Positions 1 through 8,002 of a stretch of DNA of 64,000 bases are shown here, in pieces. Each line of letters starts with the position of its first letter. Position 1 is the first letter of the stretch. The stretch comes from an uncultured Halomonas sp. (GTDB lineage: Bacteria > Pseudomonadota > Gammaproteobacteria > Pseudomonadales > Halomonadaceae). The stretch covers positions 1 through 64,000 of the forward strand of contig NZ_CANLTC010000003.1 in assembly GCF_947493865.1 (NCBI RefSeq), written 5' to 3'. The translations under genes were made by a program, and so were the position numbers. The notes under the pieces are model-generated. The model was given only the letters and a program-made list of their open reading frames with translations. It was not told the DNA's origin and ran no database searches.

Positions 1-74
1 TGGCCTACGGGTACCGCGACACGGGGTACTTCTTCCTGAAGATCCGTGCTGCGTTTCCCGGTAAAGTGCGATGA
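1..74 (+). CDS. C-terminal tail of an ISL3-like transposase (partial, runs off left edge)
   Basis: The third forward frame is open from the window edge to a TGA at 72-74 and encodes the tail AYGYRDTGYFFLKIRAAF followed by PGKVR. This tail resembles the C-terminus of ISL3-family (DDE) transposases as I remember them, where an aromatic YGYR-x-YFFLKI block precedes the stop. Only 23 codons are visible, so I cannot tell an intact insertion sequence from a remnant. I see no obvious terminal inverted repeat in the 46 bases between the stop and the next gene. The family assignment is recognition by eye. Confidence 0.5.
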   Translation, partial: AYGYRDTGYFFLKIRAAFPGKVR

Positions 75-120
75 ACCTTTTTTAACGGGGCCTTTGCGCT
101 GTGTCCTGCTGCTGGATTGC

Positions 121-1602
121 TCAGGTCATGGCGAAGCCGAGTATCAGAAAGATGATGCTGGCAACGACAGCCCCAAGCGCTGCGTAGGGAATCTGGGTCA
201 AGGCGTGCTGCATGGGGAGACAGCCGCTGCCCTGGGCCGACAGTACAGAGGAATCCGAGAAGAAACAGGCGTGACTGCCGAAACTCGAGGCAGAGAGCAG
301 GGCGCCGACCACCAATGGCATGGGTGCTCCCATGTGCTGAGCAATGGGAATCACGATGGGAATCGAAATCACGAACACGCCCCAGGAGGAGCCGGTGGCG
401 AAGACCACGACCGCCATGGAAATGAAGACCACCATGGGCAGGATCGCCACGGTCAAATACGGCGTCAAGGTCTCGATCATGAACTCGGTCATGCCCAACT
501 GCTCGTTGATGTCTTTCAGTACAAAGCCCGCAGCCACGATGGCCAGGGGCAACATCATGATACGAAAGCCGTTCAAGATAGAATCCATCAGCGCATCGAA
601 GGTGCTTAGCCGTTGGACCAGGAACAGCACCAGGGTGAAGAGCGTGGCGACGATCGTTCCCATCAACAGGTCGATATCGTAGTAGGCGCTGGCGCCGATC
701 AACACCACCATGGGGGCGAGAAAGTTGAACAGCCCCATCCAGGGGTGGACTTTCGGCGCCTTCTCGTCTCCCAGAGGTTCATCCGGCGCGTCGTCGGGAA
801 TTGGCTGGCCCGCCTTGGCCCGCGCCTCGGCTGCTTTCATGGGGCCAAAATCCGGCATCAGTCCGCCAGCGACCAATAGCACCATTCCCAGCGCGACCCA
901 GCCGTAAACCATATAAGGAATCGACTCGATATACAGCCACATGCCGTTGCCGTCGGTGGCGCCATTGCTCTCTAGCAGCTCGGCGAAATAGACCGCCCAG
1001 GTCGAGATCGGTACCAGGATGCAGACCGGCGCCGCGGTGGAGTCCACGATATAGGCCAGCTTTTCCCGAGATACCTTGTAGCTGTCCGTGAGTCGTTTCA
1101 TCGACGAAGAGATCGCCAGGGCGTTGAGATAGTCGTCGATGAAGATCAGCATGCCCAACACCGAAGTCCATAGCAGTGATTGGCGCCGACTCTTGACCAG
1201 GCGCTGCATGAAGTGGCTGAAACTCAGGGTGCAGCCAGCTTTCTCGAGCATCCCGATGAAGCCGCCCATCAAGCCCACGACCAGTATCAGCCAGGCAATG
1301 GTCTCGTCCATCATGACACTCAGGGAAATGTCCGCCAGTTCGCCGATGTAGTTGTCCGGCTGCAACATGAAGAGCCCGGCCAGCGCTCCAGTGACCAGCG
1401 CTTCGAGGGTGCGGCGGGTCGTCAAGGCGACCAGCAATACCAGTCCAGAAGGCACCAGGCTTATCCAGCCGAACTCGCTGTCGGGTTCGTGATAGAGCGT
1501 CAGTCCACCCACGATGACGATGATGGTTGCCAGCAACGCGAGTGGCTTGAGCTGACCTCGCTCAAGGGGCAGGGAAGGCGCGAAGGGATGCGACGTGCTC
1601 AT
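121..1602 (-). CDS. NhaC-family carrier (Na+/H+ antiporter-like), polyamine cluster copy 1
   Basis: A 493-residue polytopic inner-membrane protein of the NhaC/IT superfamily. Diagnostic stretches are FIDDYLNAL near residue 154, DSTAAPV near 187 followed by an ISTW segment, and FATGSSWGV in the C-terminal half. ATG at 1602 is preceded by a CAGGAGCC ribosome binding site. Family members exchange Na+ (or another cation or organic solute) against protons. It lies on the same strand as puuA, 219 bases downstream of it, at the edge of a putrescine-degradation cluster. I therefore infer a possible role in polyamine or GABA transport instead of plain sodium homeostasis. The substrate cannot be read from sequence, and true Na+/H+ antiport remains equally possible. 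Confidence 0.85.
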   Translation of the reverse strand: MSTSHPFAPSLPLERGQLKPLALLATIIVIVGGLTLYHEPDSEFGWISLVPSGLVLLVALTTRRTLEALVTGALAGLFMLQPDNYIGELADISLSVMMDETIAWLILVVGLMGGFIGMLEKAGCTLSFSHFMQRLVKSRRQSLLWTSVLGMLIFIDDYLNALAISSSMKRLTDSYKVSREKLAYIVDSTAAPVCILVPISTWAVYFAELLESNGATDGNGMWLYIESIPYMVYGWVALGMVLLVAGGLMPDFGPMKAAEARAKAGQPIPDDAPDEPLGDEKAPKVHPWMGLFNFLAPMVVLIGASAYYDIDLLMGTIVATLFTLVLFLVQRLSTFDALMDSILNGFRIMMLPLAIVAAGFVLKDINEQLGMTEFMIETLTPYLTVAILPMVVFISMAVVVFATGSSWGVFVISIPIVIPIAQHMGAPMPLVVGALLSASSFGSHACFFSDSSVLSAQGSGCLPMQHALTQIPYAALGAVVASIIFLILGFAMT

Positions 1603-1771
1603 TGCTTGGCTCCTGTACGCAGGCGGTTGGTAAATGGAGGGCAGAACGTTGGCAGTAGTCTTGTGGTTGTCATTGCGTCACTCCCTTAAGTGAACGATTT
1701 ATTTTGGGCACAGGTTCCCCTAGGCCGGGCGTCACACGGTGAGCGGCCTTGGGTGCTTATTGCGAAATGGT

Positions 1772-1785
1772 TGAGTCTGGACTCA
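1772..1785. repeat. short perfect palindrome between puuA and the first NhaC-family gene
   Basis: TGAGTC-TG-GACTCA is a perfect 6-bp inverted repeat in the 219-base gap downstream of puuA and upstream of the carrier. No T-tract follows on the minus strand, so it is not an obvious terminator. It could be an operator or chance. The rest of the gap shows no gene. Confidence 0.25.
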
Positions 1786-1821
1786 GGCGCTTGAGCGCAG
1801 CGTCACCCGGTACTCGTCTGG

Positions 1822-3219
1822 TCACACATTGCGCAGATACCAGTCGTATTCCAGTGGACTGACCGCCTGCATGGTCTGGGCGCGTTCCTCTCGGCGGTTG
1901 ATGTGGAACACACGATGAAAATCACGCCCCAGGGATTCCGCCAGTACATCACTCTCTGCAAACAGCTCCAGGGCCTTCAGCCAGCTATTGGTCAGCGTGG
2001 GTTCGAGTTGCTCGTAGGCATTGCCTTCGATGGGCGCCGGTGGCGTCAGTTCATGCTCCAGTCCATGCAGTATCGACGCCAGCAGCGTTGCCAGCAGCAG
2101 ATAGGGATTGACGTCGGCGCCGGCCACGCGATGCTCGATGCGTCGGGCAGCGTTGGGTCCTGAAGGAATGCGCACTGCCACGCTGCGATTGTCATAGCCC
2201 CAGGAAGGGGTCATGGGCACATAGAGGCTGGGCTGGAAGCGACGGAAGGAATTGATGTTCGGCGCCAGGATTGCCATCGAGGCCGGCATCAGTTCCAGTA
2301 CGCCCGCAATGGCCTGTTTCAACAGCGGCGTACCCAGCAGATCCTCGTCGTCGCTGGCAAAGACGTTGTGCCCGTTTTCATCGATCAGGCTGATATGCAC
2401 ATGAGCGCCATTACCCGCCTCGTTGCCGTAGGGCTTGGCCATGAAGGTCGCTTCGAAATCATGATTGAGTGCCACTCCCCTGATCAGTCGCTTGAGGAGG
2501 ACTGCGCTGTCTGCGGCGCGAAGCGCATCGTCGCAATGAATCAGATTGATTTCGAACTGGCCCGGCGCGCACTCCTTCAGGGCAGTATCCAGAGGCAGTG
2601 ATTGCTCGATGGCAGCCTGCTGGATCTCTTCGAGGAAATCCGCGTATTCATCGAGCTCGTTGATCGAGTAGAGCTGACTCTGGGTGGCGCGCTCACCGGT
2701 GCCTGGTGAGCAGGGGGGTAATGCCTGGCCGCGATCGTCGCGACGACGGTCCACCAGATAGAATTCGAGCTCCAGCGCCACCACCGGGGTAAGACCGCGC
2801 GCCGTGAAGTTTGCTAGCACCCGGCTCAATACCTGGCGCGGATCGGCAAAGAAAGGTGAACCGTCGATCTCCTCCATGGTCATCAGCAGTTGGGCCTGGC
2901 GGCCGTCGCGTAGCCAGGGGGTGCCCATCAAGGTGCCCGGTATGGGACGGCATACGCGATCGCTGTCGCCGGTGGCAAGCCCCAGGCCGGTTTCTTCGAT
3001 GGTGTTGCCATTGATATCGAGGGCGAACAACGAGGCAGGCAGATTGACGCCGTTCTCATAAACCTTGAGAAGATTGTCCCGAGGAATACGCTTGCCGCGC
3101 AGCACGCCGTTGAGATCGCTGATCAGAAGATCGAAGCTTTCAACCTCCGGATACGTTTCAAGGAAGGTGTTGGGCTCAAGAAAAGCGCTGGGTTCGTGGG
3201 AGTCTGAGGCGGACGTCAT
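1822..3219 (-). CDS. puuA: gamma-glutamylputrescine synthetase (glutamine synthetase family)
   Basis: A 465-residue member of the glutamine synthetase superfamily. It is closest in style to PuuA/SpuB, which ATP-dependently joins glutamate to putrescine as the first step of the gamma-glutamylated polyamine route in the cytoplasm. The GS fold is visible in the ELEFYLV beta strand, the GNGAHVHISL metal/ATP segment, the NSFRRFQPSLYVP loop and the RIEHRVAGADVNPYL C-terminal block. I chose the ATG at 3219 because an AAAGG lies about 8 bases upstream. The frame stays open to a start at 3276 but without comparable support. It diverges from puuD across an AT-rich promoter region. True glutamine synthetase is unlikely because of the neighbours. 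Confidence 0.9.
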   Translation of the reverse strand: MTSASDSHEPSAFLEPNTFLETYPEVESFDLLISDLNGVLRGKRIPRDNLLKVYENGVNLPASLFALDINGNTIEETGLGLATGDSDRVCRPIPGTLMGTPWLRDGRQAQLLMTMEEIDGSPFFADPRQVLSRVLANFTARGLTPVVALELEFYLVDRRRDDRGQALPPCSPGTGERATQSQLYSINELDEYADFLEEIQQAAIEQSLPLDTALKECAPGQFEINLIHCDDALRAADSAVLLKRLIRGVALNHDFEATFMAKPYGNEAGNGAHVHISLIDENGHNVFASDDEDLLGTPLLKQAIAGVLELMPASMAILAPNINSFRRFQPSLYVPMTPSWGYDNRSVAVRIPSGPNAARRIEHRVAGADVNPYLLLATLLASILHGLEHELTPPAPIEGNAYEQLEPTLTNSWLKALELFAESDVLAESLGRDFHRVFHINRREERAQTMQAVSPLEYDWYLRNV

Positions 3220-3297
3220 GAGCGGGTACCTTTGTATGCCGAAAAGTGTGCCAAAGAGGACTGTCGATGGTTTCATTCTGCGCTGGCAAGGATTGTT

Positions 3298-3311
3298 GTC
3301 AAATTTTTTAC
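3298..3311. promoter_or_regulatory. A/T-rich motif shared by the puuA-puuD and nhaC2-spuC intergenic regions
   Basis: GTCAAATTTTTTAC lies in the divergent puuA/puuD region. Nearly the same string with an extra AT, GTCAAATATTTTTTAC, occurs at 6420-6435 upstream of the transaminase. Both gaps are much more AT-rich than surrounding DNA. A shared regulator site, perhaps for the XRE-cupin protein of this cluster, is inference. Confidence 0.3.
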
Positions 3312-3331
3312 GACAAAAAAGCTTGCTACTT

Positions 3332-3361
3332 TTGGTTAATGTCTGGCTTTTATTCTATAAG
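3332..3361 (+). promoter_or_regulatory. candidate sigma-70 promoter for puuD
   Basis: TTGGTT (3332-3337) is followed after 18 bases by TATAAG (3356-3361), inside the AT-rich puuA/puuD gap. It points toward puuD, about 130 bases upstream of its start. Agreement with consensus is moderate only. Confidence 0.35.
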
Positions 3362-3366
3362 CTACT

Positions 3367-3385
3367 GATATTTATTTTAAATATC
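3367..3385. promoter_or_regulatory. AT-rich perfect palindrome, candidate operator in the puuA/puuD divergent region
   Basis: GATATTTA-TTT-TAAATATC is a perfect 8-bp inverted repeat immediately downstream of the candidate puuD -10 element. That is a position where a repressor would block transcription. Its partner protein is unknown; the XRE-cupin regulator encoded at 10571-11122 is the obvious candidate. Confidence 0.35.
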
Positions 3386-3489
3386 TTTTATCGAAGAAGA
3401 GTTTGTCCTGGGCCTTGGCAAGCATGAATAACGGCGCTATGTTGAATAAACCATACCATTTCTATAAAACAGCTCGAAAAAGGAACTCA

Positions 3490-4233
3490 ATGATGCAACG
3501 ACGTCCGTTGGTAGGGGTGATCGCCTGTCGTCGCCAGGTCGAGGGACATCCTTCCCATATCGTAACCGACAAATACCTGCGCGCGCTGTATGACTTCGGA
3601 CTTGCGCCGGTGGTGCTCCCGGTCTGGGAAGATGGGGTGGACACCTCTCTGCTGGAGCGTCTCGATGGCCTGATGCTGACCGGTAGCTATACCAACGTCG
3701 AGCCGTATCGCTATGGCGCCGAGCGAATCCAGGAGAATACGCGGGACGATCGGGATCGTGACGCCGTGGCATTTGAGCTGATCCCAGCCGCTGTCGAGCG
3801 CGGCCTGCCGCTGCTGGGTATCTGTCGCGGATTCCAGGAGATCAACGTTGCCATGGGCGGCACGCTTTACCAGGCGGTACAGAAAGTGCCGGGCATGCTC
3901 GACCATCGTGAGCCCGAAGGGGACAGTGCAAACTATTATATGCCAGCCCATGATTTGACCATCGAGCCGGGCGGCGTGCTTGCAGGGCTGTTCGATCAGC
4001 CGACTGCGCGGGTCAATTCGCTGCATCAGCAGGGTGTCGAGCACCTGGGCAAGGGGCTGCGAGTGGAAGGGCGAGCGCCGGATGGTCTAGTCGAGGCATT
4101 CTCGATCGAAAACGCCAAGGCTTTCACTCTGGCGGTGCAGTGGCATCCAGAATGGCGCCCCCATGAAAACCCGATAAACGAGGCGCTGTTCAAGGGATTT
4201 GCCGAAGCATGCGAGCAGACTTCTCGCTCCTGA
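3490..4233 (+). CDS. puuD: gamma-glutamyl-GABA hydrolase (class I glutamine amidotransferase-like, peptidase C26)
   Basis: A 247-residue PuuD/SpuA-type hydrolase that releases GABA and glutamate from gamma-glutamyl-GABA, the last step of the glutamylated putrescine route. The nucleophile elbow GICRGFQEIN places the catalytic cysteine at about residue 112, and the VQWHPEW motif near the C-terminus supplies the His and Glu. ATG at 3490 or the adjacent ATG at 3493 is chosen because AAGGA lies just upstream. Longer in-frame starts from 3403 lack a ribosome binding site. A strong terminator follows the stop. It is transcribed away from puuA. Confidence 0.9.
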   Translation: MMQRRPLVGVIACRRQVEGHPSHIVTDKYLRALYDFGLAPVVLPVWEDGVDTSLLERLDGLMLTGSYTNVEPYRYGAERIQENTRDDRDRDAVAFELIPAAVERGLPLLGICRGFQEINVAMGGTLYQAVQKVPGMLDHREPEGDSANYYMPAHDLTIEPGGVLAGLFDQPTARVNSLHQQGVEHLGKGLRVEGRAPDGLVEAFSIENAKAFTLAVQWHPEWRPHENPINEALFKGFAEACEQTSRS

Positions 4234-4281
4234 ATAGAGAGAATGAATAGAGAACCTTCCAGGAAATTGAGCCTCCGATAG

Positions 4282-4316
4282 AAAAGCCCGCCGTTCGAAT
4301 TGAACGGCGGGCTTTT
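4282..4316 (+). terminator. bidirectional intrinsic terminator between puuD and the second NhaC-family gene
   Basis: A perfect 15-bp stem, AAAAGCCCGCCGTTC (4282-4296) pairing with 4302-4316 around a GAATT loop, ends in T residues on the plus strand and also has the matching A-tract for minus-strand use. The two flanking genes converge here. Confidence 0.9.
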
Positions 4317-4338
4317 TCGCGTCGGTCGAGACAATGGA

Positions 4339-6315
4339 TCAGTCGGCGGCTTTGGCCGTTGCTGTCGTATTCTGTGACTGCAAGGGCTGGGCGCGCTTGC
4401 CGATAGTCATCAGGATGCCGAACAGTATCACGGCGCCCACTACCAGGCCGATCCACCAGCTGATGCCATAACCCACGCTCAGGGTGCCGAATATCAGCGC
4501 GACGACACCGACGAGCAGTGCATAGGGCAACTGAGTACGTACGTGCTCCACCAGGTTACAGCCGCTTGCCAGGGCGGAAAGGAGCGTCGTGTCCGCCAGG
4601 GGCGAGCAGTGGTCTCCCCACACCGCGCCGGCGAGTACCGAGGCCACCGAGGCATACAGGATCGGCATGCCTTCCGCCGTGCCGGCCATTCCTTGCATGT
4701 CCAGTACTGCCCAGGCAAGCGGCACTACCAAGGGCATCATGATACCCATGACCCCCCAGGAAGAGCCGGTGGCGAAGGCGGTGAACGCCGCCAGGACGAA
4801 GACCACCGCGGGCAGCCAGGCAGGGCTCAAGGTTTCACCGAGAGCGGCCACCAGAAATTCACTGGTCTGCAGGGCATCGTTCACGTTGGCCAGGGCCCAG
4901 GCCATCATCAGGATGGTGATTGGCAGGAGCATCGATTTGACGCCCTCGAACCAGTAGTGCCCGGTTTCGGTCATGCCCATCAGGCGCTGCACCAGGGTCA
5001 TGATGACTGCCACCACGCATGAGGCCAGCGACCCCCACATCATGGCGCTGAAGGAGTCCCCTTCACCGAAGATGTCTCGCAGGGCATGCTCACCCGGGCC
5101 AAGGGCGTCGAGCCCCGTGGCATAGATGCCTCCCAGGGTGACCCCGGCCAGCACCAGCATGGGCACGATGGCATTGAAGGCACGAATGGGAATGCCGCTC
5201 TTGGTGGCGATTTCCGCCTCTTCGACGATGGCTTCTTGGCTACTGCGTTTTGTGGGCTGCAGCCCCTCGCTCAGCATACGGCGCTCCGCCTTGAGCATGG
5301 GGCCGAAGTCGCGGCCGCTCCAGGTGACCATGAACACGAAAGCCAGGGCCAGTATGGGATAGGCGTTGTAGGGTAAGGCGTTGACGAACACCGAGTAGGC
5401 GGACTCGTTCCAGCCTTGGATGTCTGACATGGCTTCGCTGATCAGTCCCACCTGAAAGCCGATCCAGGTACTGATCAGGGCAATGGTGGAAACCGGCGCT
5501 GCGGTGCTGTCGATGATATAGGCCAGCTTGGCCCGTGATACCGCCAGCTTGTCGGTGATGGTGCGCATGGTGTTGCCGACGATCAGCGCATTGGCGTAAT
5601 CGTCGAAGAATATCGCCATACCCAGCAGGGCGGTGGAGGTCTGGGCATGACGACGCCCCCGGATCACCCGGGAGATGCGCTGAGCGATGCCCTGGGTGCC
5701 GCCGTTACGGGAAATGATGCCGACCATGCCGCCGATGAGCAGGCAGAACAGCACGATGGACATATGGGAGGTGTCGCTGGCAGCCTCGAGCACATGGACG
5801 TTGATGGAGTCGCCAAAGGCGCCGAGCAACGCTTTTGCATCCATGCCATGCAAGATCCAGCCCCCCATCAGGATGCCGACGAACAGGGCCAGGATGACCT
5901 GGCGAAAGACCAGCGCCAGGGTAATGGCGATCAGCGCAGGCAGCAGCGATAGCCAGGCGGGAATGGTCGAGAGCTCCGTGGATGCCAGCACTTGATTGTC
6001 GCCGCCGAGCAGCTCCACCCGACTGACATCCTGAGCAATGGTGACTCCTTCGGCCAGCCATTGACCTTCTTCGTCTTGCGTGAGGTCGATGGTTTCATCG
6101 TCCAGGCGCAACCGTGTCCCGACGGCATCACTCAGGTCAGTGATGGATAGGTCGAACGCCACGCCTTGCAAGATGACGTCCGGTGGTTCAAAACTGGGAG
6201 TAGTGTCGGAAGCTGCAAAGCTCAGAGAAGTCGTCAGTAAGGTCGTCAGTAAAAGCATCAGCAGGCATAGCGTCTGCCTTGCGCGTTTTAACCATGGCAT
6301 CTTTCGCAATGTCAT
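4339..6315 (-). CDS. NhaC-family carrier with N-terminal extracytoplasmic domain, polyamine cluster copy 2
   Basis: A 658-residue membrane protein paralogous to the carrier at 121-1602. FFDDYANAL near residue 236, DSTAAPV near 269 with a following ISTW, FATGSSWGV, and an AVWGDHCSPLADTT segment match the NhaC superfamily. It differs in having a cleavable signal peptide (about residues 1-35, ending SFAASD) and a soluble beta-rich segment at about 36-118 before the first carrier helix. The segment looks Ig-like by alternation of hydrophobic residues. It sits between puuD and the transaminase gene and ends in a terminator shared with puuD. Putrescine, GABA or another cation could be the substrate. 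The start at 6315 has only a weak ribosome binding site; 6300 is an alternative. Confidence 0.82.
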   Translation of the reverse strand: MTLRKMPWLKRARQTLCLLMLLLTTLLTTSLSFAASDTTPSFEPPDVILQGVAFDLSITDLSDAVGTRLRLDDETIDLTQDEEGQWLAEGVTIAQDVSRVELLGGDNQVLASTELSTIPAWLSLLPALIAITLALVFRQVILALFVGILMGGWILHGMDAKALLGAFGDSINVHVLEAASDTSHMSIVLFCLLIGGMVGIISRNGGTQGIAQRISRVIRGRRHAQTSTALLGMAIFFDDYANALIVGNTMRTITDKLAVSRAKLAYIIDSTAAPVSTIALISTWIGFQVGLISEAMSDIQGWNESAYSVFVNALPYNAYPILALAFVFMVTWSGRDFGPMLKAERRMLSEGLQPTKRSSQEAIVEEAEIATKSGIPIRAFNAIVPMLVLAGVTLGGIYATGLDALGPGEHALRDIFGEGDSFSAMMWGSLASCVVAVIMTLVQRLMGMTETGHYWFEGVKSMLLPITILMMAWALANVNDALQTSEFLVAALGETLSPAWLPAVVFVLAAFTAFATGSSWGVMGIMMPLVVPLAWAVLDMQGMAGTAEGMPILYASVASVLAGAVWGDHCSPLADTTLLSALASGCNLVEHVRTQLPYALLVGVVALIFGTLSVGYGISWWIGLVVGAVILFGILMTIGKRAQPLQSQNTTATAKAAD

Positions 6316-6613
6316 ATCGTATCTACCCCTGGTCTTGTTATTGGTTTGCCACCTGCCGCGCGTATAGAGAACGCAAAGCCAGTGCTGTCGATCAAAAAAT
6401 GGCCGTTTGCATTGCCGGCGTCAAATATTTTTTACTTTTTGAGCTACCGTCTTTCGTATTATGCTGCTATTTTTATTTTTATATCAATGGCTTGGTGTGT
6501 CCTTACAGGATCTTGCACTAAAGGGGTTGGCAGGCAAATGTTGAACGTATATGTTGAGTAAAGAGTAACGCTTGAATTCCCATATTGCGTCGCCCACCCT
6601 CCAGGAGCCCATC
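6316..6613. promoter_or_regulatory. AT-rich divergent regulatory region between NhaC copy 2 and the transaminase gene
   Basis: About 298 bases with no credible gene. The centre (6420-6490) is strikingly AT-rich with runs of T and A, and it carries the GTCAAATATTTTTTAC motif that resembles 3298-3311. It must hold promoters for both divergent transcripts, but I could not fix a convincing -35/-10 pair for either. Confidence 0.5.
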
Positions 6614-8002
6614 ATGACCCATCAGACTACCGCTGAGTTGCAGCGTCTGGACAGCGCCCACCACATGCATCCCTTCACCGATTTCAAGGCGTTGGGAGAA
6701 GAAGGCAGCCGTATCATTACCCATGCCGAGGGCGTTTACATTCACGACAGCGAAGGAAACTGCATCCTCGATGGTATGGCGGGCTTGTGGTGCGTGAATC
6801 TGGGGTATGGACGTGAGGAACTGGTCGAGGCGGCGACTCAGCAGATGCGCGAGCTGCCGTTCTATAACAATTTTTTCAAGACCACTCATCCGCCGGCGGT
6901 CAAGCTGGCTGAGAAGCTATGTCAGCTGGCGCCTTCCCACATCAATCGCGTGTTCTTCACTGGCTCCGGCTCCGAGGCCAATGACACGGTGCTGCGCATG
7001 GTGCGACGCTATTGGACGATCAAGGGCAAGCCGGAAAAGCACATCGTCATTTCCAGGGAAAATGCCTATCACGGTTCCACCGTGGCGGGACTAAGCCTGG
7101 GCGGCATGGCGCCGATGCATGAACAGACTGGCCCCCTGGTGCCGGGTATCGAGCACGTGCGCCAACCTTACTGGTTCGGCGAAGGGCGCGACCATTCTCC
7201 TGAAGAGTTCGGCCGTCTTTGCGCCCAGGCCATCGAGGACAGGATTCTGGCGCTGGGGGCGGATAACGTGGCCGCCTTCATTGCCGAGCCGGTACAGGGT
7301 GCCGGCGGTGCTATCGTACCCCCGGAAAGCTACTGGCCGGCGGTCAAGGACGTGCTCGCCAAGTACGACATTCTTCTGGTGGCGGATGAGGTCATCTGCG
7401 GCTTCGGTCGTCTGGGCGAGTGGTTTGGCAGCCAGCATTACGGTCTCAAGCCGGATCTGATGCCCATCGCCAAGGGACTCTCCTCGGGCTATCTGCCCAT
7501 CGGTGCGGTGCTTGTGGGAGATCGTGTCGCCGAAACGCTCATCGATGAGGGGGGCGAGTTCTTCCACGGCTTTACCTATTCCGGGCACCCGGTATGCGCC
7601 GCCGTGGCCTTGAAAAACATCGAATTGATGGAAGCGGAAGGCATCGTCGACAAGGTGCGCGACGATCTCGGGCCTTATCTGGCCAGGCGTTGGGCCGAGT
7701 TGAACGACCACCCCATCGTCGGCGAGACTCGCAGCCTGGGATTGATCGGTGCCCTTGAACTAGTGGCGAACAAGGCCAGCGGCGAGCGCTTCGACAAGTC
7801 CTTGAGTGCCGGTAATCTGTGTCGCGATATCTGTTTCGAGAACGGGTTGGTCATGCGCTCCGTGGGCGATGCCATGGTCATCTCGCCACCCCTGGTCATC
7901 ACCCGGGAACAGATCGACGAGCTGGTGACCCTGGCACGTCGAGCGCTCGATGAAACCGCTCGGCGCTTGGAAAAACACACGGCTAAAGAGGTGAACGCAT
8001 GA
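6614..8002 (+). CDS. spuC: class III aminotransferase, putrescine(polyamine)-pyruvate transaminase type
   Basis: A 462-residue PLP-dependent omega-aminotransferase. SpuC-type enzymes move an amino group from putrescine or a related polyamine to pyruvate, giving 4-aminobutyraldehyde. Visible family features are SGSEANDTVLRM (cofactor phosphate site), the ENAYHGST segment, VADEVICGFGR (the Asp that contacts the PLP pyridine nitrogen) and the Schiff-base lysine at about 287 in MPIAKGLSSGYLPIG. The ATG at 6614 has a CAGGAG site 7 bases upstream; an upstream TTG at 6572 is less likely. The stop overlaps the next start by 4 bases, so it is translationally coupled to the aldehyde dehydrogenase. Other amine donors are possible. 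Confidence 0.85.
   Translation: MTHQTTAELQRLDSAHHMHPFTDFKALGEEGSRIITHAEGVYIHDSEGNCILDGMAGLWCVNLGYGREELVEAATQQMRELPFYNNFFKTTHPPAVKLAEKLCQLAPSHINRVFFTGSGSEANDTVLRMVRRYWTIKGKPEKHIVISRENAYHGSTVAGLSLGGMAPMHEQTGPLVPGIEHVRQPYWFGEGRDHSPEEFGRLCAQAIEDRILALGADNVAAFIAEPVQGAGGAIVPPESYWPAVKDVLAKYDILLVADEVICGFGRLGEWFGSQHYGLKPDLMPIAKGLSSGYLPIGAVLVGDRVAETLIDEGGEFFHGFTYSGHPVCAAVALKNIELMEAEGIVDKVRDDLGPYLARRWAELNDHPIVGETRSLGLIGALELVANKASGERFDKSLSAGNLCRDICFENGLVMRSVGDAMVISPPLVITREQIDELVTLARRALDETARRLEKHTAKEVNA

Noticed and set aside
6525..6550. TTGGCAGGCAAATGTTGAA upstream of spuC as a sigma-54 promoter
   Set aside because: The GG is present but no GC occurs 10 bases downstream, so the element does not fit.
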